The notes: a model not told the origin generated them from the sequence alone. A stretch of DNA of 23,382 nucleotides from DATKQJ01 sp035534295 (GCA_035534295.1 DATLSE010000019.1:1-23382); one strand, 5' to 3'; counted from the first letter of the stretch, positions 1 through 7,012 are shown. A program made the numbers and translations.

Positions 1-1
1 C

Positions 2-139
2 TCCGGCGCTGCTGACCCCGCCAAGATCACCAGCCTGGTCGAGCTCTACACGGCGGTCAGCCCGCTCACCCTCAAACGTCAGATCGACCGGCGGCTGGCC
101 GCCATGCCCATCGCATCGAAGGTTGCAGTCAGTGCCTAA
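2..139 (+). CDS. C-terminal end of a transposase/integrase-like protein (partial)
   Basis: A reading frame open from the window edge ends at TAA 137-139 and gives about 45 residues (ending LKRQIDRRLAAMPIASKVAV-S-A). The stretch LVELYTAVSPLTLKRQIDRRL resembles the C-terminal tail of DDE integrase-core transposases. It is followed within 15 bases by two identical 19-bp direct repeats, as expected for the terminus of an insertion sequence. The 5' part and the catalytic DDE residues lie outside the window, so the family cannot be fixed. The identification rests on tail similarity and on the adjacent repeats; an unrelated hypothetical protein is possible. Confidence 0.5.
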   Translation, partial: SGAADPAKITSLVELYTAVSPLTLKRQIDRRLAAMPIASKVAVSA

Positions 140-153
140 GCCCACCTCCATCC

Positions 154-207
154 CGGTGCGATTCCTTAATGAGGGAACCGATCAGCCTCGGTGCGATTCC
201 TTAATGA
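154..207 (+). repeat. Two 19-bp direct repeats, likely transposase-binding sites at an IS end
   Basis: The sequence cggtgcgattccttaatga occurs at 154-172 and again, identical, at 189-207, a 35-bp period. Both copies lie immediately after the transposase stop codon. Tandem subterminal repeats are known at the ends of several IS families, for example IS21-type elements. The element boundary is probably at or just after 207, because the glgP stop codon begins only 50 bp further on. Confidence 0.6.
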
Positions 208-226
208 TTGACAACGGGCTAGCGGG

Positions 227-244
227 GCCGGCCTTGGGGCCGGC
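227..244 (-). terminator. GC-rich hairpin downstream of glgP, weak terminator candidate
   Basis: GCCGGCC (227-233) and GGCCGGC (238-244) form a perfect 7-bp stem with a TTGG loop, 13 bp beyond the glgP stop codon. No T tract follows on either strand, so intrinsic termination is doubtful. It may simply stabilise the 3' end. Confidence 0.25.
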
Positions 245-256
245 TGGAGGGCGCTC

Positions 257-2344
257 TCACCCATCCCACTCGGACAGTAGGGCAAGCTGGAGCGAGCGCT
301 CGGCGGCGGGGGCGTAGCAGGTGTCCAGATAGTCGCAGAGCATCCGACGGGCCGAGAACGCGGTTGCCGCATTGAGCATCGAGGCTCGCATCATCGCAAC
401 CCATTGCGTGGGCAGGTCGGTGTGATCCCGGGCGTAGAAGTTGGGAACCACCTCGCGTTCCAGGATTCGGAAGAGCGACTCGGCCTCCGCCGCATCGTCG
501 GTTTCCGGACGCTCCAGGGTCGCTCCCGATGGAATCGCCCAGCCGGAGTCGGGCCGGTAGCCCTCATCCCACCAGCCATCGAGCACGGACAGGTTGAGGA
601 CACCGTTGGCCGCCGCCTTCATGCCACTGGTTCCGCTGGCCTCCAGGAAACGACGGGGGTTGTTCAGCCATACGTCAGCACCCTGCACCAGGGGCCGAGC
701 GACCTCGATCGCGTAGTCCTCCAAAAAGCCGACCTGGGCGTTGCCGCGCGCCAGCCGAACAACCGCCTGCAGGATGGCCTTGCCTGGCTCGTCGGCCGGA
801 TGGGCCTTGCCCGCGAAAATGAACTGCACCGGTCGATCCCGGCGGCAGAGAATGGCCTCAAGGCGCTCGGGGTTGCGGATCAGCAGGTCGGCTCGCTTGT
901 ATGGCGCAAAACGCCGGCCGAATCCGATGGTGAGAGCATGCGGATCCAGGCGAGCGGTTGCCCAGTTCCGGTTTACCAGCTCGACCAGACGGGCTCGGAG
1001 CCTTTGATGGGTGGACCAGAGCTCGGCGTCCGGGATGGACCGCAGGCCTCGCCAGCGCTCGTCGTCGGCCTCCAATTCCCACCATCGTGGGTCCACCCAC
1101 TGCTCCAGCATGCGGGCCAGGTCGGGCGCGAGCCAGGTTCTCAGATGGACTCCGTTGGTGACTGAGGAGATCGGGACCTGGGACTCGACGATACCCGGCC
1201 AGGCGTCCTTCCAGAGCCGCCTCGAGACCGTGCCGTGGAGACGGCTGACGCCAACCGAGTGGTCGGCCATGCGCAGGCCCACGTAGGTGGTGCACAGATC
1301 CTCGGTCGGATCCCCCGCTTGCCGGCGACCCAAATCCATGAACCCCTCCAGGTCCAATCCGGCGTCCCCCAGATAGCCTCCGAGCACATCTTGTACCAAC
1401 TCGGCCGAGAAGTAGTCGCTGCCCGCGGCGACCGGGGTGTGGGTGGTGAATACGAATCCCGCCCCGGCCAGCAGTCGCGCCTCCTCCCAGGACAGCTCTC
1501 GGGCTGCCCTGAGCTCCCGCATGCGCTCGATCGAGACCAGGAATCCGTGACCCTCGTTCATGTGAAAAACGGTGGGTTCGATCCCCAGAGCCCGCAGGGC
1601 CCGCATGCCGCCAATCCCGAGTACGCACTCCTGGCGGAGCCGCCGATCAGCCTCGGGTACATAGAGTCGGTCGGTGATCGCGCGCGATTCGGGAGGGTTG
1701 GAGTCGAGGTCGGTGTCGAGCAGGTAGAGCGGGGTACGTCCAACCTGGGCCTTCCAGACCGCGACCTGGACTTCGTTCGCACCCACCGGGCAGTGGACGG
1801 TGAGTGGACCGGCCTCCGTCGTCACCCGCTCCAGCGGCAGATCCTCGAATCTGGTGGCCGGATATTCCTCGATCTGCCGTCCGTCCTGATCCAGGCGCTG
1901 ATGGCCGAAGCCCTGGCGATAGAGCAGGCCCACCCCGACCAGCGGCAGGTTGAGCTCACTAGCCGCCTTCAGGTGGTCTCCGGCCAGGATGCCAAGGCCG
2001 CCGGAGTAGATGGGCAGGCAGTCAGCCAAACCGAATTCGAGCGAGAAGTAGGCCACCTCGAGGCGCGCTTCGGACCGCCAGGGCCGAGAGGCCGCCTCGC
2101 CCCCCGGACGAAGTGAGCGCCTTGCCTGCTCCAGGGCGGCGCGTGCGCGCGGACGCTCCAATGCTCGCTCGACGCCATCGGGACCCAGTCTGGCCAGCAG
2201 CAGCACGGGATTCCTCCCGGTCGAGAGCCAGAGCTCGGGATCGAGGCTGGAAAACAGTTCGGACAGCCGCCAATCCCAGCTCCAGCTGAGGTCTAGGGCA
2301 AGCAGCTTCAGTTCCTCGATCACGCGCATAAGATTGTCGTGCAT
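257..2344 (-). CDS. glgP: Glycogen/alpha-glucan phosphorylase (GT35), short bacterial type
   Basis: The enzyme releases glucose-1-phosphate from alpha-1,4-glucans using pyridoxal phosphate. The 695-residue product has the family blocks in order: AYFSLEFGLADCLPIYSGGLGILAGDH-type N-terminal block, HMNEGHG, TTHTPVAAG, GFGRRFAPYKRADL, FAGKAHPAD and the PLP block EASGTSGMKAAANG with the cofactor lysine at about residue 576. The length fits the roughly 690-850 aa bacterial alpha-glucan phosphorylases rather than the longer MalP/GlgP. The start is taken at ATG 2344-2342, giving MHDNLMRVIEELK. Alternatives are ATG 2329 (five codons shorter) or ATG 2359. No Shine-Dalgarno sequence precedes any of them. 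The start overlaps by 2 nt the start of the divergent nucleotidyltransferase gene. Shared storage or cell-surface sugar metabolism with that neighbour is inference. Confidence 0.93.
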   Translation of the reverse strand: MHDNLMRVIEELKLLALDLSWSWDWRLSELFSSLDPELWLSTGRNPVLLLARLGPDGVERALERPRARAALEQARRSLRPGGEAASRPWRSEARLEVAYFSLEFGLADCLPIYSGGLGILAGDHLKAASELNLPLVGVGLLYRQGFGHQRLDQDGRQIEEYPATRFEDLPLERVTTEAGPLTVHCPVGANEVQVAVWKAQVGRTPLYLLDTDLDSNPPESRAITDRLYVPEADRRLRQECVLGIGGMRALRALGIEPTVFHMNEGHGFLVSIERMRELRAARELSWEEARLLAGAGFVFTTHTPVAAGSDYFSAELVQDVLGGYLGDAGLDLEGFMDLGRRQAGDPTEDLCTTYVGLRMADHSVGVSRLHGTVSRRLWKDAWPGIVESQVPISSVTNGVHLRTWLAPDLARMLEQWVDPRWWELEADDERWRGLRSIPDAELWSTHQRLRARLVELVNRNWATARLDPHALTIGFGRRFAPYKRADLLIRNPERLEAILCRRDRPVQFIFAGKAHPADEPGKAILQAVVRLARGNAQVGFLEDYAIEVARPLVQGADVWLNNPRRFLEASGTSGMKAAANGVLNLSVLDGWWDEGYRPDSGWAIPSGATLERPETDDAAEAESLFRILEREVVPNFYARDHTDLPTQWVAMMRASMLNAATAFSARRMLCDYLDTCYAPAAERSLQLALLSEWDG
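2329..2334 (+). promoter_or_regulatory. -10 element for the manC-like gene, leaderless arrangement
   Basis: TAAGAT ends 8 nt before ATG 2343, so transcription would begin at or within a base or two of the start codon. No ribosome-binding site is visible before this ATG. A weak -35 (CTTCAG, 2306-2311) lies 17 bp upstream. The element lies inside the first codons of the divergent glgP. Confidence 0.4.
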
Positions 2345-4868
2345 GAAGGCTGTGGTCATGGCCGGCGGCGAGGGATCGCGGCTGCGTCCGTTGACCAGCC
2401 ATCGCCCCAAACCCCTGGTGCCCGTTGCCGGACGCCCGATCATGGAGCATATCCTCCTGCTCCTGCGCCATCACCAGATGCGCGACGTGCTGGCCACCGT
2501 TCAGTACATGGGTGCGAGCATCCGCAACCACTTCGGCGACGGATCCGAGTTCGGCGTCGATCTGAGTTATTCGGTGGAGGACACTCCTCTGGGCACCGCG
2601 GGCTCGGTCAAGCTCGCCCAGGATCAGCTCCGCGAGACCTTCTGCGTCATCAGCGGCGACGCCCTGACCGACATCGACCTGAGCGCGGGGATGCGATTCC
2701 ACAGCCAGCAGAAGGCGATGGTGACGATCATCCTTAAGCCGGTCGCCAATCCGCTGGAGTATGGCGTGGTGGTGGCCGACGAGGATGGGAGGGTGAACCG
2801 CTTCCTCGAGAAGCCGAGTTGGGGCGAGGTCTTCTCCGATCTGGCGAACACGGGCATCTACATCCTCGAACCGGAGGTGTTCGAGTACTTCCGGGCCGGG
2901 GAGGTGTCCGACTGGTCATCTGACGTGTTCCCCCGCCTACTTAAGGAAGGCCTGCCGATCTTCGGCTGGGTCGCCGATGGCTACTGGGAGGACGTGGGCA
3001 GCCATGGCGCCTATCTCAAAGCCAACTTTGACTGCCTCGAAGGCCGGGTCAAGGTCGACCTTCCCGGACGCCGGCGAGGTGAAGGGATATGGGTCGCTGA
3101 TGACGCCGAGGTCTCCGACGATGCTCGCCTCGATGGACCGGCCCTGATTGGCAGCGGAGCCAAGCTCCGGCCTGGCTCGTGGATCAACGGGCCGGCGGTG
3201 ATCGGGGCACATTCGACCGTCGACACCGGCGCCAAGGTGTCGCACTCGGTGCTCTGGAATCACGCCTATGTGGGTCAGCGCAGCCGGTTGCGCGGGGCGG
3301 TGGTGTGCCGGGCGGTGACTCTGAAGGCGGACAGCCAGGTGGAAGAGGGCGCGGTGATCGGGGACGAGGTCGTCGTCGGCAGCGGGGCGCGGATCAACGC
3401 GGGGGTCAGGATCTGGCCCAACAAGGAGGTTGAGCCGGGGGCCACGGTGACCGAATCGGTGGTCTGGGCGGGCTCATGGAAACGCGGTCTGTTCACCTCG
3501 TTCGGCCTCAGTGGCCTGGCCAACATCGAGTTCACGCCCGAGTTCGCAGCGCGCCTGGGTGCCGCGATCGGAGCTCTCTATCCCAAGGGTACGGAGATCT
3601 CGATCTCCCGGGACCACACCCGGCCGGCCCGCATGATCCACCGAGCGGTGGCCGCTGGCCTCACCTCTTCGGGAGCCAACATCACCGATCTGTCCGCGCT
3701 CAGCGTGCCCGCTGCCAGGCATTGGGCCCGGCGTCGGCGCGAGCCGGCGGTGCACGTGCAGAGCTCGCCGGTGGACCCACGGGCGGTGGATATCCGCATC
3801 TTTGAAGCCAGCGGGCTGGACCTCGATAAGCGCAGCGAACGTCGGCTCGAAGGGCTGTTCTACCGCGAGGACATCCGCCGCGTCGCCCACTACGAGATGG
3901 GCAGTATCGACCGTCGGGCGAGTGAACCTGGGGCCTACATCGACGACATGCTGGAGCACCTGGACCTGGAATCGATCCGCGGCTCGCGGCTCAAGCTCCT
4001 GGTCGACTACTCCAACGGGTTCACCGCCACCCTGCTGCCGCAGGTCCTGCAGGAGCTGGGGGCAACGGTGATTCCTCTCAACGCCTCACGCCGCGAAATC
4101 GTGGCGGAGGAGGACCCCGATGACTTCGCCGCCCGATTGAATGAGATGGGGGTCATCGTGAAGGCGGTCTCCGCCGACTTCGGCATCTTCATCGACTCGC
4201 CCGGCGAGCGTTGTTTCCTGATTGACGAAAGTGGATCCGTGCTCGACCACCAGACCGCGTTCGCGATTCTGGCCGAGCTGACGCTGGTGCGCCGCCCCGG
4301 CGTCATCTTGGGTCCAGCGTCCACCTCGCTGGCGTTCTCGATGCTGGCCGAGCGCCACCAGAGTCGCTTTGTTCCCACCCGGATCACTCCGGGGGCTGTG
4401 TTGCGCGCCGCTCAGCACGCCGAAGCGGTGCTCGCCTCCGACGGAGCTGGGGGCTACTGCTGGCCCCAGTTCCTGCTCGGATTTGACGCGGCGTACACCG
4501 GGGTCAAGCTGATGGAGATGCTGGCCCTGAGCGGTCGCCGGCTGGGGCAGATCGCGCAATCGGTACCTCAGGTCGGCTACAGCCGAAGGACGGAATTCTG
4601 CCCCTGGGACTCCAAGGGTCGCGTCATGCGGACCGTGCTCGAGCGCCATCTGGGCCAGCGGATTGACCTCACCGATGGGGTCAAGATCTTCTCCGAAGCG
4701 GGCTGGGTGTTGGTGGTGCCGGATGCCGACCGACCCGAATACCACGTCATCGCCACCACCTCCGAGCTGGACGCGGCCGATGATCTTGCCGACCGCTACG
4801 CCGCCATGGTGCGAGAGATCGTGGGTGAGTTGGCGCCGGAGTCGGAGGGCGTGATCGAGCGCGATTAG
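2343..4868 (+). CDS. Mannose-1-phosphate guanylyltransferase-like / phosphomannomutase-like fusion protein
   Basis: The product has 841 residues. Residues 1-235 are a sugar-phosphate nucleotidyltransferase domain with the signature GGEGSRLRPLT (8-18), the PKPLVPVAGRP loop and SGDALTDID. Residues about 250-370 form a left-handed beta-helix of hexapeptide repeats. Residues about 385-841 match the alpha-D-phosphohexomutase fold. The mutase domain has lost its hallmark motifs: the phosphoserine loop (normally TASHNP) reads QSSPVDP at 473-479, the metal-binding DGDADR reads DSPGER at 618-623, and the sugar-binding EMSGH-type loop reads DGAGGYCWPQF from about 700. Similar degenerate domains are known in cyanobacterial and Chloroflexi relatives. 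GDP-mannose synthesis is therefore likely for the N-terminal half, while mutase activity is doubtful. ATG 2343 is preferred over TTG 2334 because MKAVVMAGGEG is the family start. Confidence 0.88.
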   Translation: MKAVVMAGGEGSRLRPLTSHRPKPLVPVAGRPIMEHILLLLRHHQMRDVLATVQYMGASIRNHFGDGSEFGVDLSYSVEDTPLGTAGSVKLAQDQLRETFCVISGDALTDIDLSAGMRFHSQQKAMVTIILKPVANPLEYGVVVADEDGRVNRFLEKPSWGEVFSDLANTGIYILEPEVFEYFRAGEVSDWSSDVFPRLLKEGLPIFGWVADGYWEDVGSHGAYLKANFDCLEGRVKVDLPGRRRGEGIWVADDAEVSDDARLDGPALIGSGAKLRPGSWINGPAVIGAHSTVDTGAKVSHSVLWNHAYVGQRSRLRGAVVCRAVTLKADSQVEEGAVIGDEVVVGSGARINAGVRIWPNKEVEPGATVTESVVWAGSWKRGLFTSFGLSGLANIEFTPEFAARLGAAIGALYPKGTEISISRDHTRPARMIHRAVAAGLTSSGANITDLSALSVPAARHWARRRREPAVHVQSSPVDPRAVDIRIFEASGLDLDKRSERRLEGLFYREDIRRVAHYEMGSIDRRASEPGAYIDDMLEHLDLESIRGSRLKLLVDYSNGFTATLLPQVLQELGATVIPLNASRREIVAEEDPDDFAARLNEMGVIVKAVSADFGIFIDSPGERCFLIDESGSVLDHQTAFAILAELTLVRRPGVILGPASTSLAFSMLAERHQSRFVPTRITPGAVLRAAQHAEAVLASDGAGGYCWPQFLLGFDAAYTGVKLMEMLALSGRRLGQIAQSVPQVGYSRRTEFCPWDSKGRVMRTVLERHLGQRIDLTDGVKIFSEAGWVLVVPDADRPEYHVIATTSELDAADDLADRYAAMVREIVGELAPESEGVIERD

Positions 4869-4872
4869 CGCT

Positions 4873-4889
4873 ACCCGGGCTCCGGGTTT
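4873..4889 (+). terminator. Weak terminator-like hairpin after the nucleotidyltransferase gene
   Basis: ACCCGG (4873-4878) and CCGGGT (4882-4887) form a 6-bp stem with a GCT loop, five bases after the stop codon, followed by a short TT run only. The position is right; the U tract is poor. Confidence 0.35.
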
Positions 4890-5012
4890 GGGTGGTTCGG
4901 CGGAATCTCGGCCGTTGGGCGCGGTATCCCTACCTGGCGGAGCGCAGCCGAGATCGCATGTCGCGAACCGCTGGGCGCGTTGTTCCGGTTGCCGGATTCG
5001 AACAACGAGGTT

Positions 5013-5028
5013 TGGAGGGGGAGACGGG
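5013..5028 (+). repeat. Direct repeat of the tRNA-Gly 3' end, putative attachment site
   Basis: TGGAGGGGGAGACGGG at 5013-5028 matches TGGAGCGGGAGACGGG at 5982-5997 in 15 of 16 positions and in the same orientation. The 5982-5997 copy is the 3' end of tRNA-Gly (CCA, discriminator, acceptor strand and part of the T stem). tRNA 3' ends are classic integrase attachment cores, and the two copies bracket the toxin-antitoxin pair. The remaining noncoding bases 4890-5085 show no other feature I can support. Confidence 0.45.
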
Positions 5029-5085
5029 GGTTGAGGCCTCCACGATTCGTAGCGCTGTTGGCTTTCGGCACGGACTTGCCGGCTA

Positions 5086-5529
5086 TCACGCCAAATCTTC
5101 GTTTGGTAGCACCTCAACATCCACCTGGAGCGCACGGTAGGTTGCCAACGCCCGCTGATCGCGTGTGGCCAGCTTGATCCGGTGTTCCATAGCGGTCACA
5201 CCGACCAAGGCGTCGTACACCGAGCCCCCAGCGATACCGGCCTTTCCGAGCAGTTCGATCAACGCCGCGGCGTGTTGAGGTGACAGGTATCGACTTTCCG
5301 GGAAATTCTCAGCCAGCAACCTCGACACCACGTCTGGAGAGCGGCGAGCCGGTGACGGAAGCCTCGTCAACACCGAGAACGTTTCAAATGCGGCATGGCC
5401 CGCAAGGCCCAGCCGACTGCGACCTATCGCCCTCATCGTTTGGAGGTGGTGCTCGTGATCGGCTAGGACAAGAGCGACGGCCACGCTCGTGTCGACCAGG
5501 AAGTCAGGCTGTTTACCGCTGGTCGGCAT
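5086..5529 (-). CDS. vapC: PIN-domain ribonuclease toxin (VapC family)
   Basis: This is a predicted Mg-dependent endoribonuclease toxin of a type II toxin-antitoxin pair. The 147-residue product carries the PIN acidic quartet: D13 in FLVDTSV, E49 in AAFETFS, D106 in GGSVYDALV and D124 in LATRDQ. The length fits the 130-150 aa family. The start chosen is ATG 5529, which overlaps the antitoxin stop by 17 nt; ATG 5556 would add nine residues. The overlap indicates translational coupling to vapB. The gene is convergent with the upstream sugar nucleotidyltransferase gene and sits inside the tRNA-Gly bracketed segment. Toxicity and target RNA are not deducible from the sequence. Confidence 0.88.
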   Translation of the reverse strand: MPTSGKQPDFLVDTSVAVALVLADHEHHLQTMRAIGRSRLGLAGHAAFETFSVLTRLPSPARRSPDVVSRLLAENFPESRYLSPQHAAALIELLGKAGIAGGSVYDALVGVTAMEHRIKLATRDQRALATYRALQVDVEVLPNEDLA

Positions 5530-5746
5530 CACGAAGGGCGCGGACGCCGTCGTCATTGAGCGTCATGCCAGAGGCGGGAATTACCAATCGGCCCGAACGT
5601 CGCTGAAGGTTCTTTCCGGTGACCGGCTGGACCCGCAGCGCAGCGCCGTCGGCATCTATTTCGACCGGACCAGCGCGCAGTCCCAGGCGATCTCTTAGCG
5701 TCTTCGGGATGACCAATCGACCGGCCTTGTCAATGGTCGCCTTCAT
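5513..5746 (-). CDS. vapB: AbrB/MazE-type antitoxin (VapB)
   Basis: The 77-residue product begins with the swapped-hairpin AbrB DNA-binding core MKATIDKAGRLVIPKTLRD. The C-terminal about 30 residues (from SGRLVIPAS) would wrap the cognate PIN toxin. It is the first gene of the pair and overlaps vapC. Such antitoxins usually bind their own promoter; the likely operator is the region around 5747-5770, but no clear palindrome is visible there. The ATG at 5746 follows a -10 hexamer by 6 nt with no ribosome-binding site, so the transcript is probably leaderless. Confidence 0.87.
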   Translation of the reverse strand: MKATIDKAGRLVIPKTLRDRLGLRAGPVEIDADGAALRVQPVTGKNLQRRSGRLVIPASGMTLNDDGVRALRDADQR

Positions 5747-5752
5747 ACCAGA

Positions 5753-5761
5753 ACAATACCA
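5753..5761 (-). promoter_or_regulatory. Extended -10 promoter of vapBC
   Basis: On the minus strand TGG-TATTGT reads as an extended -10 (TGn plus hexamer). The hexamer ends exactly 6 nt before the vapB ATG, which fits leaderless initiation. No good -35 is seen, as is common with extended -10 promoters. Confidence 0.5.
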
Positions 5762-5774
5762 ATTTAATGGGTGG

Positions 5775-5889
5775 CTCAGTGGCAATCCACTCGCTAAACG
5801 CAGCCTTGTCGCGGTGTGAATCGCAGCTCCCTGAACTGGCGTCAGCGGCGGTTTCAGGCCAGCGATCATGCCTGATCGCTGGAATTTTT
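5775..5889 (+). ncRNA. Candidate small structured RNA ending in an intrinsic terminator
   Basis: No convincing protein is encoded here, but three hairpins follow one another on the plus strand: AGTGG/CCACT (5778-5782 with 5787-5791), CCTGAAC/GTTTCAGG (5830-5836 with 5851-5858, one bulge), and a perfect 10-bp terminator stem with a T tract. A possible -10 TTTAAT lies at 5763-5768. The assignment is structural only. An alternative is a plain terminator blocking transcription towards the tRNA region. Confidence 0.3.
5859..5889 (+). terminator. Strong intrinsic terminator, plus strand
   Basis: CCAGCGATCA (5859-5868), TGCC loop and TGATCGCTGG (5873-5882) form a perfect 10-bp stem followed by AATTTTT. 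Orientation is plus only, because the complementary strand lacks a T run on its 3' side. No annotated plus-strand gene lies within 900 bp upstream. Confidence 0.7.
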
Positions 5890-5968
5890 GAACACCTCGA
5901 GGCAGAGGCTCAGCCAGGACTCGCGCTCCTGTTGTGGGTGTTCCGCGTGAGGCTTGCACGCCGTTTTT
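5890..5968 (+). other. Second structured segment with terminator-like end
   Basis: GAACACC (5890-5896) pairs with GGTGTTC (5937-5943), enclosing a CAGGA/TCCTG hairpin (5915-5919 with 5927-5931). Next comes GCGTG/CACGC (5945-5949 with 5957-5961), followed by CG and TTTTT at 5964-5968. This is a second plus-strand terminator-like end about 80 nt after the first. It contains no convincing coding sequence. Confidence 0.3.
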
Positions 5969-5981
5969 GAGAAGTTGGTAC

Positions 5982-6057
5982 TGGAGCGGGAGACGGGACT
6001 CGAACCCGCTACCTCAACCTTGGGAAGGTCGCGCTCTGCCAGGTGAGCTACTCCCGC
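5982..6057 (-). tRNA. tRNA-Gly, anticodon CCC
   Basis: All four arms fold on the minus strand. Acceptor GCGGGAG pairs with CTCCCGC; the D arm is GCTC/GAGC. The anticodon stem CGACC/GGTTG carries loop TTCCCAA (anticodon CCC). The variable loop is five bases (AGGTA), and the T stem GCGGG/CCCGT carries loop TTCGAGT. The discriminator is U and CCA is encoded at 5984-5982. The tRNA reads GGG glycine codons. Its 3' end is duplicated at 5013-5028. Confidence 0.97.
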
Positions 6058-6083
6058 CGGTTCGGCCCGCGGCCGAGCGTCAC

Positions 6084-6089
6084 ATTCTA
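6084..6089 (-). promoter_or_regulatory. -10 element for tRNA-Gly
   Basis: TAGAAT on the minus strand lies 26 bp before the mature tRNA 5' end, leaving a 5' leader of about 20 nt for RNase P to remove. The same hexamer precedes rnpB and the acyl-CoA synthetase gene. No clear -35 is seen. Confidence 0.45.
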
Positions 6090-6157
6090 GCCTCAGAGCC
6101 TGTGGTCGAGGCGGCTCGATACCGGCCCGGGTCCAGCGCCGGATCGTCCCCTCCCTC

Positions 6158-6163
6158 TAGCAT
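6158..6163 (+). promoter_or_regulatory. -10 element for the xanthine dehydrogenase-type operon
   Basis: TAGCAT ends 6 nt before ATG 6170, and no Shine-Dalgarno sequence lies between them. This predicts a leaderless mRNA beginning at the start codon. Confidence 0.45.
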
Positions 6164-6169
6164 TTGTCG

Positions 6170-7012
6170 ATGGAGATCAGCGTTCCGCGCAGCCTACCCG
6201 ACGCGCTGGTCGATCTCTCCTCTCATCCGGACAGTCGCCTGATCGCGGGCGGCACCGACGTCATGGTGGACATCAACTTCGGCCGCAGCCGGCCCGAGCG
6301 CTTGGTCTCGCTGCGTCGATTGGGAGAGTTGCGCCGCATTGAGCGGGGGGAGCGTATTTTCATCGGCTCCGGATGCACGTTTACGGATCTCGCCGCCGGC
6401 GTCGATGAGCCCAGCCTGGCGCGCGCCGCCGCCACCGTGGGATCGGTGCAAATTCGAAATTCGGGCACCGTCGGCGGAAACCTGGGAACCTGTTCGCCCG
6501 CCGGGGACGCGTTGCCGGCGCTGCTGGCGCTCGACGCCGACGTCGAGCTCGGGTCGAGCGCTGGCCGGCGGGTGATCACCCTGGGTGAGTTCATGATCGG
6601 ACCCAGGCGGACCGCACTTCGCCCTGGCGAGCTGATTTTGGGCGTCAGCTGGCGTCGGGCGGGCAGCGCTCAAGCGTTCATGAAGGTGGGGAGCCGAAAC
6701 GCCATGGTGATCGCGGTGGCGAGCCTTGCCCTGGTTTTGGATCGGGCCCAGCGCCGAGTTCGCCTGGCGCTGGGTAGCGTGGCGCCCACCATCGTCCGCT
6801 GTCCCCAGGCGGAGGCCCTGGCTGAAGCGGCTCTGGCCGACCAGGACTGGGCACCTCGGACACTGCCGGATGCGGTGCTCGAGGAGTTCGGCCATCTCGC
6901 AGTTCGCGCCGCACAACCCATCGACGACGTTCGGGGGAGTGCCAGCTACCGTCGACACGTCGTGCGTGTCATGGCTCAAAGGGCTCTGGAGCAGACATGC
7001 GCGTCACTCTGA
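6170..7012 (+). CDS. Molybdenum hydroxylase FAD-binding subunit (xanthine dehydrogenase type)
   Basis: This subunit passes electrons from the 2Fe-2S clusters to FAD and then to NAD or another acceptor. The 280-residue product has the FAD signatures AGGTDVMV (26-33) and SGTVGGNLGTCSP (98-110), followed by a C-terminal CO-dehydrogenase-flavoprotein-like domain (about 170-275). Its length matches the CoxM/XdhB/PucC family. It is first in a three-gene operon and overlaps the next gene by 16 nt. The start is ATG 6170; TTG 6164 also opens the frame but lacks support. The electron acceptor cannot be told from the sequence. Xanthine dehydrogenase is preferred over CO dehydrogenase because of the large subunit's active-site loop. 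Confidence 0.88.
   Translation: MEISVPRSLPDALVDLSSHPDSRLIAGGTDVMVDINFGRSRPERLVSLRRLGELRRIERGERIFIGSGCTFTDLAAGVDEPSLARAAATVGSVQIRNSGTVGGNLGTCSPAGDALPALLALDADVELGSSAGRRVITLGEFMIGPRRTALRPGELILGVSWRRAGSAQAFMKVGSRNAMVIAVASLALVLDRAQRRVRLALGSVAPTIVRCPQAEALAEAALADQDWAPRTLPDAVLEEFGHLAVRAAQPIDDVRGSASYRRHVVRVMAQRALEQTCASL

Noticed and set aside
404..1165. Long plus-strand open frame opposite glgP (and similar long frames opposite the manC-like, xanthine dehydrogenase and synthetase genes)
   Set aside because: These are antisense shadows caused by high GC. They lack family features, whereas the opposite strand carries conserved motifs.
4990..5012. GGATTCGAAC on the plus strand resembles a tRNA T loop on the minus strand
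   Set aside because: The flanking bases do not form a T stem or an acceptor, and no anticodon or D arm can be built around it. Only the 5013-5028 match to the tRNA-Gly 3' end is retained.
5767..5970. Possible 67-residue plus-strand protein across the hairpin region
   Set aside because: It spans a strong terminator and has no ribosome-binding site or recognisable domain; the RNA structures explain the region better.
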